Made by a program: the position numbers and the translations under genes. Shown here one piece after another: positions 43,499 through 51,656 of a stretch of DNA of 64,000 nucleotides (its first letter is position 1; every line of letters begins with the position of its first letter). The stretch is taken from the NCBI GenBank assembly GCA_016707285.1, contig JADJIA010000003.1:434001-498000 (forward strand), given 5' to 3'. The stretch comes from Ignavibacteriales bacterium (lineage in GTDB: Bacteria; Bacteroidota; Ignavibacteria; Ignavibacteriales; Ignavibacteriaceae). The notes under the pieces were generated by a model that ran no database searches, had not been told where the DNA came from, and saw only the letters and a program-made list of their open reading frames with translations.

Positions 43499-45493
43499 TT
43501 AACCTAATGAAACGGGATGACCCTTATCGGTGAAATATTCGAAGATTACCTTCGCAATTACCAGTGCTCCAAATAATGAGGTAATGATACCGATCATCAG
43601 GGTGAGCGCAAAACCTTGAATAGGACCTGTACCAAACTGATAGAGAATGATACTGGTAATAAGGGTTGTAATGTTTGAATCCCAAATAGCAGAACCGGCT
43701 TTGGCGAATCCACCTTCAACCGAGGCTTTCATTGTTTTACCAAGAGCCATTTCTTCTCTGATTCTCTCGTAGATCAATACATTTGAATCCACCGCCATAC
43801 CGATTGTTAGCACGATACCTGCGATACCGGGCAATGTGAGCGTAGCACCAAATGCTGCAAGAGTACCAATAATCATTGTGATTACAAAAACCAGAGCAAA
43901 TGAAGCAATACCACCTGCACCACGGTAATATACCATCATAAACATAGCCACAAGCAGGAAGCCGAACATAACCGACTGTAACCCGGCAGTAATTGAATCT
44001 TCACCGAGTGATGGTCCTACTGTTCTTTCTTCAATTATCTCAACAGGAGCGGCAAATGCGCCTGCGTTTAAGATGTTAGCTAAAAGTTTAGCTTCGTTCA
44101 GATCTTTCATTCCATCAATCTGGCTTCTTCCACCTGTAATTTTGTTTCTGATCACAGGAGCGGAATAAACAACACCATCAAGAACAATTGCACATCTTTT
44201 ATCGATGTTTGCTCCGGTGATTCTTGCCCATTCAACTGAACCTTCAGAATTCATAGTCATGGAAACTACAGCACCAGCCGCTCCTGACGGATCAGGTGTA
44301 CCTACAGCTTCAGTAATAACTCCACCTGTAAGTTCAGGATTTTTTGTCACACAGAAGAGGGTGTAAATCTTTTCTCCGGTTTCAGTCAAGAATGAATGGT
44401 TTGAGAAAAGGAATTCATCGTTATCAGCAAGGATTGCCTGTGAAATTGGTGAATTGAGTAATCTTTGCAATTTTTCTCTGTTTGAAGCAGGGACATAAAT
44501 CTCACCTGTTTGTTCACTTGGTGAAATAAGAGAAAGAATTGGATTTTCTTTTGCCAGCTGTTCAGGTGATTTCTGGGCAGTGTCAGTCTTCGCTGCCTGA
44601 GCAGTGTCATTCTTTTTGCCGGAATCAGCTTTTGCAACAGTTGTTGAGTCAGTTTTTTCATCTGCTTTGGCAGTTGCTGTTGAGTCGGTAGTTTTAGTGG
44701 TATCTGTTGCCGGTTTAACATCTTCCTCAATTTTGCCGCCGGCAAGCGAATTGTTAATCTTTACAATAAGATTAATTGCATATTGTGGGTCTCTAACCAA
44801 TTTAAACTCAAGCAAAGCTGTGCTCTGGATAAGCTGTCTGGCTTCTTCCTCATTGGCGATGCCCGGAAGTTCGACCACGATACGGTTGTTGCCCTGTTTT
44901 TGAATAACAGGTTCAGAAACACCGTATTGATCAATTCTGTTTCTCAGTATCTGTTCTGCTCTTGTAACCGCATCAACAGTCTGATCTTTTAAGTTGGAGA
45001 TGATCTTTGCGTCATCTTCATCAACATTACCAAAATATCTGCTAATTCTAATATTAGCTTCGGTAAGTTTTTTAACCATAATATCAACCACAGGCTCATC
45101 ATTGGCTTCTGCCTCTTTGGTTGCCTGGTCTAACATTTTTACGAACACGGGATCAGGGTCATTGGCGAGTTTCTGCAAGAGCTGTGCTGTATTCACCTCG
45201 AGAACAACACGCATTCCCCCCTGAAGATCGAGACCAAGTTTTAACCTTTTGGCTCTCGTTTTGGCATAACTCTCGTCCGCACTTTTTAAACTGTCTTCAA
45301 AATTTAGAAGCAGAATGTCGAGACTGTCCTTGCTCAAGTTGGGGTAACTCTTTTTCAAGAATTGCTCCTGTGAAGAAACTTTTTCCTTAATATCCGAGCT
45401 GTTCAGATAATCCTGGTATGTCGGATATAAGAAATATATCGACAATGCCAGAACTGCCACAGTGATCAGAATCCTGTATAGGTACTTTTCCAT
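43499..45493 (-). CDS. secD: Protein translocase subunit SecD
   Basis: A 664-residue partner of SecF. The N-terminal membrane segment (about 5-24) is followed by the P1 head (L-G-L-D-L-Q-G-G-M-R near 87-96; L-R-N-R-I-D-Q-Y-G-V-S-E-P near 187-199) and six C-terminal helices (G-L-Q-S-V-M-F-G-F near 506; G-M-A-V-D-S-N-V-L-I-Y-E-R near 566). Residues about 260-320 are an insertion almost wholly of Ala, Lys, Thr, Asp and Ser in T-D-S-T/K-A-D units, likely disordered and periplasmic. Such an insert is not part of the core fold. Confidence 0.96.
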   Translation of the reverse strand: MEKYLYRILITVAVLALSIYFLYPTYQDYLNSSDIKEKVSSQEQFLKKSYPNLSKDSLDILLLNFEDSLKSADESYAKTRAKRLKLGLDLQGGMRVVLEVNTAQLLQKLANDPDPVFVKMLDQATKEAEANDEPVVDIMVKKLTEANIRISRYFGNVDEDDAKIISNLKDQTVDAVTRAEQILRNRIDQYGVSEPVIQKQGNNRIVVELPGIANEEEARQLIQSTALLEFKLVRDPQYAINLIVKINNSLAGGKIEEDVKPATDTTKTTDSTATAKADEKTDSTTVAKADSGKKNDTAQAAKTDTAQKSPEQLAKENPILSLISPSEQTGEIYVPASNREKLQRLLNSPISQAILADNDEFLFSNHSFLTETGEKIYTLFCVTKNPELTGGVITEAVGTPDPSGAAGAVVSMTMNSEGSVEWARITGANIDKRCAIVLDGVVYSAPVIRNKITGGRSQIDGMKDLNEAKLLANILNAGAFAAPVEIIEERTVGPSLGEDSITAGLQSVMFGFLLVAMFMMVYYRGAGGIASFALVFVITMIIGTLAAFGATLTLPGIAGIVLTIGMAVDSNVLIYERIREEMALGKTMKASVEGGFAKAGSAIWDSNITTLITSIILYQFGTGPIQGFALTLMIGIITSLFGALVIAKVIFEYFTDKGHPVSLG

Positions 45494-45671
45494 AAATTTA
45501 ACTTAACTCAATTATTTAATATGTAAAAAAATTCAGACAAGCAATTTACCGCTAAGTCCTTAAAAAATCAACTAATTTGGGAGTGACCTTGATATATAAA
45601 TTAAAAAAAATGAAATAAATGTTAATTTTGAGACAAATTTCAGAAAAATTGTGTTAATTATTTAAAATAAT

Positions 45672-47525
45672 ATGAGAAAAATTATGATCAACGAAGAGTT
45701 ACTGTCAAAGTATTTCAGTCAGTCGGAGTCGGGTTCACTTCCTGAGCGGAGTGAAATTGACGAAAATTCCAAGTGGGATGTTACCCATATCTACTCTGAT
45801 GACGCAACCTGGGAGAAAGAGTTTGCCCGGATTCAAGATTTCATCGAAGGGTATGACAGATTCCGGGGAAAGATTGCCAACGATGCTACCAGACTTTCTG
45901 AATGTGTAAAATTTGATGAAGAAGTTTCCATCTCGCTCGAGAAGTTATACCTTTATGTAATGCTCAACAGAGACAGTGACTTGAGAGTAAATAAATATCA
46001 AGGGATGAGTGACCGAATAAAAAATCTTCACAGCACCGCCGCATCAAAATCTTCTTTCATAATGCCGGAACTGATTATGACTCCCGAAGAGGTAATTCAG
46101 GAAGCTCTTAATTCGGGGTTAAAGGGGTATGAACATTTTTTCGATGATATAAAAAGAAGGAAGCAATTTACCCTCTCTGAAAAAGAGGAGATGATTATGG
46201 CTCTTTCATCCACCGTGACGGGGGGAGCTTATGAAGTGTTTTCAATTTTCTCCGATGCCGATATGAAGTTTCCACCGGTTCTTGATGAAGATGGAAACGA
46301 GACTGAAATGTCGCATGGAAGATTTTACGCTGCTCTCTATTCAAAGGATGGTGCTTTCAGGGAGAGAGCGTATAAATCGTTTTACGCTCCGTTTAAAAAC
46401 TACGCGAATACTTTTTCGGCAATTTTTCATAATAACCTAAAGGGAAAAATCTTTAATTCGAAGGTTAGGGGATTTGGAAGTTCACTTGAAGCAGCTCTCC
46501 ACAGCAACAACATTCCGATCGAAGTTTATGATAACTTAATCGAAACTGTAAATAACAACCTCGATCCGATGCACAGATGGGCTGATATTAAAAGGAAACG
46601 ACTGGGAAAAGATTTTATTCACCCCTACGATTCTTATGTCACCATTTTTGATAATGTTGAGGTTGGAAAATATTCATGGGACGAGGCAAAAAAACTTGTG
46701 ATTGATTCACTTCAATTGATGGGGGATGAATATTTAAAGGCGCTTAACACTGCTTTCGACAATCGATGGATTGATGTACACGAAACGGCCGGGAAAAGAT
46801 CGGGGGCTTATTCATCCGGATGTACCTATGGAACTCATCCTTATGTACTTATGAATTTTACGGGGATGTTGAATGATGTGTTTACTCTCGCCCACGAGAT
46901 GGGGCACAATATGCATTCATGGTTTACCGGTGAAAATCAACCGCCTGTTTATGCGGATTATTCAATTTTTCTTGCCGAAGTTGCATCAACCTTTAATGAG
47001 TCGTTACTGCTTGAACATCTTATTAATTTGAGTGAGAGCAAAGAAGAAAAACTGATGTTGATGGAGAAATATCTGAATAATGTTACTGCCACATTTTATC
47101 GTCAAACGATGTTCGCTGAATACGAGAAGTTTGTATATGAGACACTTGAGTCTGGTAAACCTCTCACTGCAACAGAACTTAAAGCAGCATACAAGGATAT
47201 ATACTCAAAGTATTGGGGACCTGCCATGTTCATCGACGAAGAAGAGGAATATACATGGGCGAGAATTCCCCATTTTTATTACAACTTCTATGTTTATCAG
47301 TATGCAACAGGAATGGCGGCCTCTGAGGCTTTGGTTAATTGTGTAAAAAGCGAAGCACAACCGGCGGTTGATCGTTATCTTCAATTCCTTAAATCGGGCA
47401 AATCAAAATACTCAATAGAAATTTTGAAAAATGCAGGAGTTGATATGACAAAGCCTGACGCAATAACAGCGGTGATAAAAAAGATGGAGAGGGTGTTGAA
47501 TGAAATGGAGAGTCTTCTTGATTAA
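45672..47525 (+). CDS. pepF: Oligoendopeptidase F (M3 family)
   Basis: A 617-residue zinc peptidase that cleaves oligopeptides in the cytoplasm. The catalytic motif is A-H-E-M-G-H-N-M-H-S-W-F with His408 and His412 as zinc ligands, and a Glu some 24 residues later (F-L-A-E-V-A-S-T-F-N-E) as the third. The length and the N-terminal helical clamp are typical for PepF. There may be an alternative ATG at the eighth codon (M-I-N-E-E-L-L). The last 4 nt overlap the stop region of the convergent gene at 47522. Confidence 0.95.
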   Translation: MRKIMINEELLSKYFSQSESGSLPERSEIDENSKWDVTHIYSDDATWEKEFARIQDFIEGYDRFRGKIANDATRLSECVKFDEEVSISLEKLYLYVMLNRDSDLRVNKYQGMSDRIKNLHSTAASKSSFIMPELIMTPEEVIQEALNSGLKGYEHFFDDIKRRKQFTLSEKEEMIMALSSTVTGGAYEVFSIFSDADMKFPPVLDEDGNETEMSHGRFYAALYSKDGAFRERAYKSFYAPFKNYANTFSAIFHNNLKGKIFNSKVRGFGSSLEAALHSNNIPIEVYDNLIETVNNNLDPMHRWADIKRKRLGKDFIHPYDSYVTIFDNVEVGKYSWDEAKKLVIDSLQLMGDEYLKALNTAFDNRWIDVHETAGKRSGAYSSGCTYGTHPYVLMNFTGMLNDVFTLAHEMGHNMHSWFTGENQPPVYADYSIFLAEVASTFNESLLLEHLINLSESKEEKLMLMEKYLNNVTATFYRQTMFAEYEKFVYETLESGKPLTATELKAAYKDIYSKYWGPAMFIDEEEEYTWARIPHFYYNFYVYQYATGMAASEALVNCVKSEAQPAVDRYLQFLKSGKSKYSIEILKNAGVDMTKPDAITAVIKKMERVLNEMESLLD

Positions 47526-48112
47526 CGGAAGTTGAAATTACTCTTTCCCGGAATTGATCTGCCTCCCTGGGGGGAGTTGTTTTGTCCTGCAAAAAGAGTT
47601 TGATTTCTCATTGAAGCCTGTGATGTGGTCGATTTATTCTGAGGTGAATAGTCGATATTTGCAGCACTATTTCCTCTGAAGGAGGCTTGCTGGGCATTTA
47701 CGACTTGAAAAACATTTCTTTTTGGGATCGTTTTTTGAACCATGCTCATCGTGACACGACTCTGAGTTCTCGAACGGCGAGCTTCGTCATTTCTGCGAGT
47801 CGGGGGTGGGGGTGCTTTAATCTTTTCAGGATTCTCGATCGTTACTTTGGCTTCTACAGGTGCAGCAGTTTTTTCGCTCCCGGGATTTTTTTCTTTAGAG
47901 GGGATTCGTGCTTTTTTAACTTGAGGCTGGTTTGGATTTTTCTGCATAGCGAGTTGAGCAGCATATAGCTCCGGACCCGTTTTAGGGGGTTTTTTACCGG
48001 TGACCAAAGCCTTAAGTTTGGCAAAACCGAAAGACATAACGATAAAAACAGTGATTACAATCGTAAAGATTATAACCACTCCTTTTACAAGGGGAATTAA
48101 GCCGGTATCCAT
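47522..48112 (-). CDS. Single-pass membrane protein with proline/lysine-rich tail
   Basis: A 196-residue protein, not recognised. One membrane helix near 8-28 (G-V-V-I-I-F-T-I-V-I-T-V-F-I-V-M-S-F) is followed by a basic, proline-rich, probably disordered region (A-P-P-P-P-T-R-R-N-D-E-A-R-R-S-R) and a Gln/Asn/Ser-rich end. The composition suggests a tether or scaffold facing the cytoplasm or periplasm. It converges with pepF, overlapping by 4 nt. Confidence 0.65.
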   Translation of the reverse strand: MDTGLIPLVKGVVIIFTIVITVFIVMSFGFAKLKALVTGKKPPKTGPELYAAQLAMQKNPNQPQVKKARIPSKEKNPGSEKTAAPVEAKVTIENPEKIKAPPPPTRRNDEARRSRTQSRVTMSMVQKTIPKRNVFQVVNAQQASFRGNSAANIDYSPQNKSTTSQASMRNQTLFAGQNNSPQGGRSIPGKSNFNFR

Positions 48113-48353
48113 TTATGTGCTACAATGCTTTCTACAATCAACAGGTTTGTTATAAATTTCCAAAAATGAGCCGGATTAACCGGCGCCTGCCACCTGCATT
48201 CTAAAATTGTTTTCAAAAGGGAAAAATCTCTGAATCAGAACAGATATTCAGAAATAAAATCAAATTCGAACTTAAATGTAATAAAAAAATCATTTTTAAT
48301 GTAAACGATTTCATGTTAAAATTAAATTAATAAATTAAAGGTGGAAGAGAGTG
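48113..48353. other. AT-rich divergent promoter region
   Basis: This gap lies between the membrane protein gene and the HU leader ORF, which run in opposite directions. It is very AT-rich near 48240-48340 and presumably contains both promoters. I could not pick out a convincing promoter or operator by eye. Confidence 0.4.
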
Positions 48354-48434
48354 ATGAATAGTTTGCATTTTAAGCTAAATGGTGATAAATTAGAGGTTCT
48401 ATTTGAAAAAATTTATATCCGGAGAAGTGATTAA
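48354..48434 (+). CDS. Candidate 26-residue ORF coupled to the HU gene
   Basis: An ATG preceded by GGAAGAGAG opens a 26-codon frame (M-N-S-L-H-F-K-L-N-G-D-K-L-E-V-L-F-E-K-I-Y-I-R-R-S-D) whose TAA is directly followed by the HU ATG. The peptide is plausible in composition, and the ribosome-binding site is good. It may be a leader peptide or a small protein co-translated with HU. The evidence is position and spacing only. Confidence 0.35.
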   Translation: MNSLHFKLNGDKLEVLFEKIYIRRSD

Positions 48435-48731
48435 ATGACAAAAGCCGATATTGTTGATATTGTAGCCGAAGGAACCGGTTTAACAAAACTTGAAACTGAA
48501 GCTGTTGTGGAAGGTTTTTTCAAGAGTGTTATTGAAGCCCTGAGTAGTGGAAAAGGGATTGAAATAAGAGGTTTTGGCACTTTTAAAGTTAAAAGCAAAG
48601 CTGCCAGATATGCAAGAAATCCAAAAAATGGTGAAAAGGTATATGTACCTGAACATTTTGTTCCTGTTTTTAAGTTTTCAAAAGATTTCAAAAATCAGGT
48701 CGATAACAGCTTAAAAAAAGTCAGTAATTAA
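48435..48731 (+). CDS. HU/IHF family DNA-binding protein
   Basis: A 98-residue histone-like protein that bends DNA as a dimer. The N-terminal helices (M-T-K-A-D-I-V-D-I-V-A-E-G-T-G-L-T-K) and the signature I-E-I-R-G-F-G-T-F-K-V-K-S-K-A-A-R-Y-A-R-N-P-K-N-G (near 43-67) define the family; R-N-P-K is the beta-arm tip that enters the minor groove. It is followed 19 nt later by the zinc-ribbon/TPR gene on the same strand. Confidence 0.95.
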   Translation: MTKADIVDIVAEGTGLTKLETEAVVEGFFKSVIEALSSGKGIEIRGFGTFKVKSKAARYARNPKNGEKVYVPEHFVPVFKFSKDFKNQVDNSLKKVSN

Positions 48732-48750
48732 AAACAAATTGAAGAGATAA

Positions 48751-49518
48751 ATGGCTGAACAAAATAAAATGATCAGTTGTCCGATATGTGGCGCCGAAAA
48801 TTCCGCAACCGCAGCTTATTGTAGCGACTGTGGAGCTTTGCTCAACCCTGAAATGAAGAAAAAAGCCGGTAAACAAGCAAATGCAGGAACCGGAACGGGT
48901 AACAAACAAAGTAAAAGGGGTGTGAAATCGGGGAGTAATCCGGAAAAAACAGCTCTTGTAACACTAATCGTTTTTGTTGTTTTGGCACTTATAGCATTAA
49001 TCTCCTCCGGAGTATTTGATTCGCCGTCTGAAATTGACGCTCATGCGGGGCATAACCACCCTCCGGGGCAACACGATGCTCCTCAAAACCAGTTGGGCAG
49101 TGGAACTCAGATAAATACCGATATTATGAACATGGAGAAGCAGCTATCAGAGAATCCCGACAATCTCGAACTGAAACTTCAGTTGGCACATGCCTATTTT
49201 GATGCCGGAAATTTTGAGAAAGCAATTCCTTTATATAAAGATTATCTTGTGAAAAAGCCGGGTGTTCCTGATGTGCTCGTCGATCTTGGTGTGTGCTTTT
49301 TCAACAAAAACGACCTTACTCAGGCCGAAGACTATTTTAAGCAGGCTCTAACTGCCGATCCCAAACATCAAATTGCACATTTGAATATGGGGGTGGTTAA
49401 CCTGACAAATAACAAAATGGACATAGCCAATGATTGGCTGACAAAAGCCATTGCAATTGATCCAAATTCAAATGCAGCAAAACAAGCTCAGAATTTAATT
49501 GAAAAAAACAAAAAATAA
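48751..49518 (+). CDS. Zinc-ribbon, membrane-anchored TPR protein
   Basis: A 255-residue protein. Residues 8-27 hold a zinc ribbon (C-P-I-C-G and C-S-D-C-G pairs), then a basic linker, a membrane helix near 69-89 (L-V-T-L-I-V-F-V-V-L-A-L-I-A-L-I), a His-rich patch (D-A-H-A-G-H-N-H-P-P-G-Q-H-D) and at least three TPR units from about 125 on (A-H-A-Y-F-D-A-G-N-F-E-K-A-I-P-L-Y). The His-rich patch after the membrane could bind metal. Function unknown; probably a protein-interaction scaffold outside the cytoplasm. Confidence 0.75.
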   Translation: MAEQNKMISCPICGAENSATAAYCSDCGALLNPEMKKKAGKQANAGTGTGNKQSKRGVKSGSNPEKTALVTLIVFVVLALIALISSGVFDSPSEIDAHAGHNHPPGQHDAPQNQLGSGTQINTDIMNMEKQLSENPDNLELKLQLAHAYFDAGNFEKAIPLYKDYLVKKPGVPDVLVDLGVCFFNKNDLTQAEDYFKQALTADPKHQIAHLNMGVVNLTNNKMDIANDWLTKAIAIDPNSNAAKQAQNLIEKNKK

Positions 49519-49534
49519 CCCAATGGAGGTTTAG

Positions 49535-49630
49535 ATGCCCTGTGGAAAAAAACGCAAAAGACATAAAATGTCAACGCACAAGCGCAAAAAAAGATTGAGA
49601 AAAAACAGACATAAAAAAAGAGTAAGATAG
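49535..49630 (+). CDS. bS22-like / AURKAIP1-COX24 domain small basic protein
   Basis: A 31-residue peptide (M-P-C-G-K-K-R-K-R-H-K-M-S-T-H-K-R-K-K-R then L-R-K-N-R-H-K-K-R-V-R) behind a strong TGGAGG site. It matches the very short arginine/lysine-rich AURKAIP1/COX24-domain proteins annotated in Bacteroidota and relatives, which are thought to be a small-subunit ribosomal component. It is easily missed because of its length. It sits 16 nt after the TPR gene and 28 nt before tRNA-Thr. Confidence 0.85.
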   Translation: MPCGKKRKRHKMSTHKRKKRLRKNRHKKRVR

Positions 49631-49658
49631 TCCTCTCTTTTTCAATCTTATTGTAGAA

Positions 49659-49731
49659 GCCACCTTAGCTCAGCTGGTAGAGCAATTCATTCGTAATGAA
49701 TAGGTCGCCGGTTCGATTCCGGCAGGTGGCT
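49659..49731 (+). tRNA. tRNA-Thr (anticodon CGT)
   Basis: Cloverleaf read by eye: acceptor GCCACCT/AGGTGGC, D-stem GCTC/GAGC, anticodon stem ATTCA/TGAAT with loop TTCGTAA (anticodon CGT, reading ACG), T-stem GCCGG/CCGGC with TTCGATT loop, discriminator T. The CCA end is not encoded. Length 73 nt. Confidence 0.96.
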
Positions 49732-49744
49732 CCGTGTATTTTAA

Positions 49745-49784
49745 AATGCAGTAATTCAATAACGCATTAATGCAGTAATTTCTT
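49745..49784. repeat. Octamer array related to AATGCAGT
   Basis: Five consecutive 8-nt units just after the tRNA: AATGCAGT, AATTCAAT, AACGCATT, AATGCAGT, AATTTCTT. The first and fourth are identical to the unit at 17341, and the period is preserved although the middle units vary. Confidence 0.7.
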
Positions 49785-49893
49785 GACAACGGGAGTTGCA
49801 ATACAGTCGATAATTTCCGGGATGGATTGAGAAAAATCACATCCATCAGTTTCTTATATTTGCTCTCAAGAAACAAGAAGTTTTGATCTCACA

Positions 49894-51621
49894 ATGAAAA
49901 CACCCAAAAGTATCCCGTATGGATTAGCAGATTTTAGAAGCTTGATTCTCAACAACTTCTACTATGTTGACAGAACTTCGTTTATCAGGAAAATTGAAGA
50001 GAGCCACAACTACCTGTTTTTTCTTCGTCCCCGCCGATTTGGAAAATCCCTCACTATCTCTATGCTCGAATACTATTACGGTATTCAATATAAAGATGAA
50101 TTTGATTCGATGTTTTCCGGTTTGTTCATCGGGAATCCTGAAAACACCACTAAGGGCAAAAACAACTATTTTGTTTTAAGATTTGATTTCACCGGGATTA
50201 ATACTTCAAATATTGATGATGTCTTAAGTGAGTTTAATAAAAAAGTTCAAAACGCACTGAAGACATTTAACGACAATTATAAGCTGATTGATGAAGAAAA
50301 ATATTCCCGGATAATGCAGAATATTTATCCTTCAGCAACTTTAAGTGAATATATAACAGAGGTACTCACAAAGCTTGATCATAAGATTATGGTTTTGATA
50401 GATGAGTATGATCATTTTACAAATGAAATTTTCTCCTTCCAAAACACCTCATTTGTCGAATTAGTGTCCCAAAATGGTTTTGTGAGGAAATTTTACGAGT
50501 CCATTAAATTTTTTGCCGGAACAGGAGTAATTGAACGATTTTTTGCCACGGGAGTTACTCCGGTAACTCTGGATTCAATGACCAGTGGTTTTAATATTGG
50601 TACAAATATCTCACTCGAAGCTGAATTTAACGAAATGGCGGGTTTTACCAATGAAGAAGTTGAAAAGATGATATATGATCTTCTTCCGGGTATCCAAAAA
50701 ATAGAAGCGGACAAAATTCTTACAGATGCCTCTTCATGGTATAATGGTAGTTTATTCTCAAAAAGAGCCGATACGAGGCTTTATAATCCTGCATTGTTGT
50801 TACGGTTCCTCTCAAAAATAGAGCCTGTCACTCTTCAATATCCGGATGATATGGTTGATAATAATATCCTGACAGATTTCTCGAAAATAACCAATTTGAC
50901 AGAATTGGGTAAATTGGAGGATAATTTGTCAGTTATAGATACAATCATCAAGGAAGGCTCTTATCCTTCCGAACTTACAACCATTTTCACATTTGAACGC
51001 GATTTCACAGAACAAGACTTTGCGTCTCTTCTCTACTATAATGGTTTGTTAACTATAAAGGGTGTAAAAGATTTTGATCTTTATCTCCAAATTCCGAATT
51101 ATGTGATTAAAGAGGTTTACTGGGAATTTTTTGCTTCTGTACTGCAAAAGGAAATTGAAATTGATATTAAAGTTAATGAGATAAGGCAGGCAATTAAAGC
51201 ATTGGCTAATTTAAATGACCCTCTGCCACTCATGAAGATTGTTGAAACCGTTTTGATAACTTTATCAAATCGTGACTTTATTAATTTTGACGAAAAATAT
51301 GTTAAGATGCTAATATTTGTTTATGCATCATTGGCGAAAAGATATAAAATAAAAAGTGAACCTGAAGTTAATCTTAATTACCCTGATCTAATGCTGCTCA
51401 ATTCCCAGAGTTTCTTTCCGGAACATCAGCAACTTTTTGAGGTGAAATATATAAAAAGGGAAGCGGCTGATAGTCTCGAGAAAGTTAAATCTTCCGCAAT
51501 TAGCCAGGTAAGACGATATATGGAACTGCCTGAGATAAAGGAAATTAAAAATCTTAAATTTTGGGTAATCATATTTACAGGAAACAAGTGTTCGGATTGT
51601 ACTGAAGTGATCCGTTTATAA
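49894..51621 (+). CDS. AAA-ATPase-like protein with PD-(D/E)XK nuclease domain
   Basis: A 575-residue protein of the AAA-ATPase_like (PF09820)/DUF1703 type that is often multicopy in Bacteroidota and clostridia. The N-terminus has P-Y-G-L-A-D-F-R-S-L-I, Y-Y-V-D-R-T and the P-loop-like R-P-R-R-F-G-K-S near 48; V-L-I-D-E-Y-D-H near 168 is the Walker B-like motif. The C-terminal part has Y-P-D-L-M-L and F-E-V-K-Y-I-K, a PD-(D/E)XK nuclease core. The biological role is unknown; it is often seen near mobile or tRNA loci, and here it follows tRNA-Thr by 160 nt. Confidence 0.85.
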   Translation: MKTPKSIPYGLADFRSLILNNFYYVDRTSFIRKIEESHNYLFFLRPRRFGKSLTISMLEYYYGIQYKDEFDSMFSGLFIGNPENTTKGKNNYFVLRFDFTGINTSNIDDVLSEFNKKVQNALKTFNDNYKLIDEEKYSRIMQNIYPSATLSEYITEVLTKLDHKIMVLIDEYDHFTNEIFSFQNTSFVELVSQNGFVRKFYESIKFFAGTGVIERFFATGVTPVTLDSMTSGFNIGTNISLEAEFNEMAGFTNEEVEKMIYDLLPGIQKIEADKILTDASSWYNGSLFSKRADTRLYNPALLLRFLSKIEPVTLQYPDDMVDNNILTDFSKITNLTELGKLEDNLSVIDTIIKEGSYPSELTTIFTFERDFTEQDFASLLYYNGLLTIKGVKDFDLYLQIPNYVIKEVYWEFFASVLQKEIEIDIKVNEIRQAIKALANLNDPLPLMKIVETVLITLSNRDFINFDEKYVKMLIFVYASLAKRYKIKSEPEVNLNYPDLMLLNSQSFFPEHQQLFEVKYIKREAADSLEKVKSSAISQVRRYMELPEIKEIKNLKFWVIIFTGNKCSDCTEVIRL

Positions 51622-51656
51622 TCACGAATCACTTACAGCAAAACAATTCCGGAAAA

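Noticed and set aside
49659..49731. tRNA-Thr as an integration site for the following AAA-ATPase-like gene
   Set aside because: No second copy of the tRNA 3' end and no integrase were found between 49732 and 54700.
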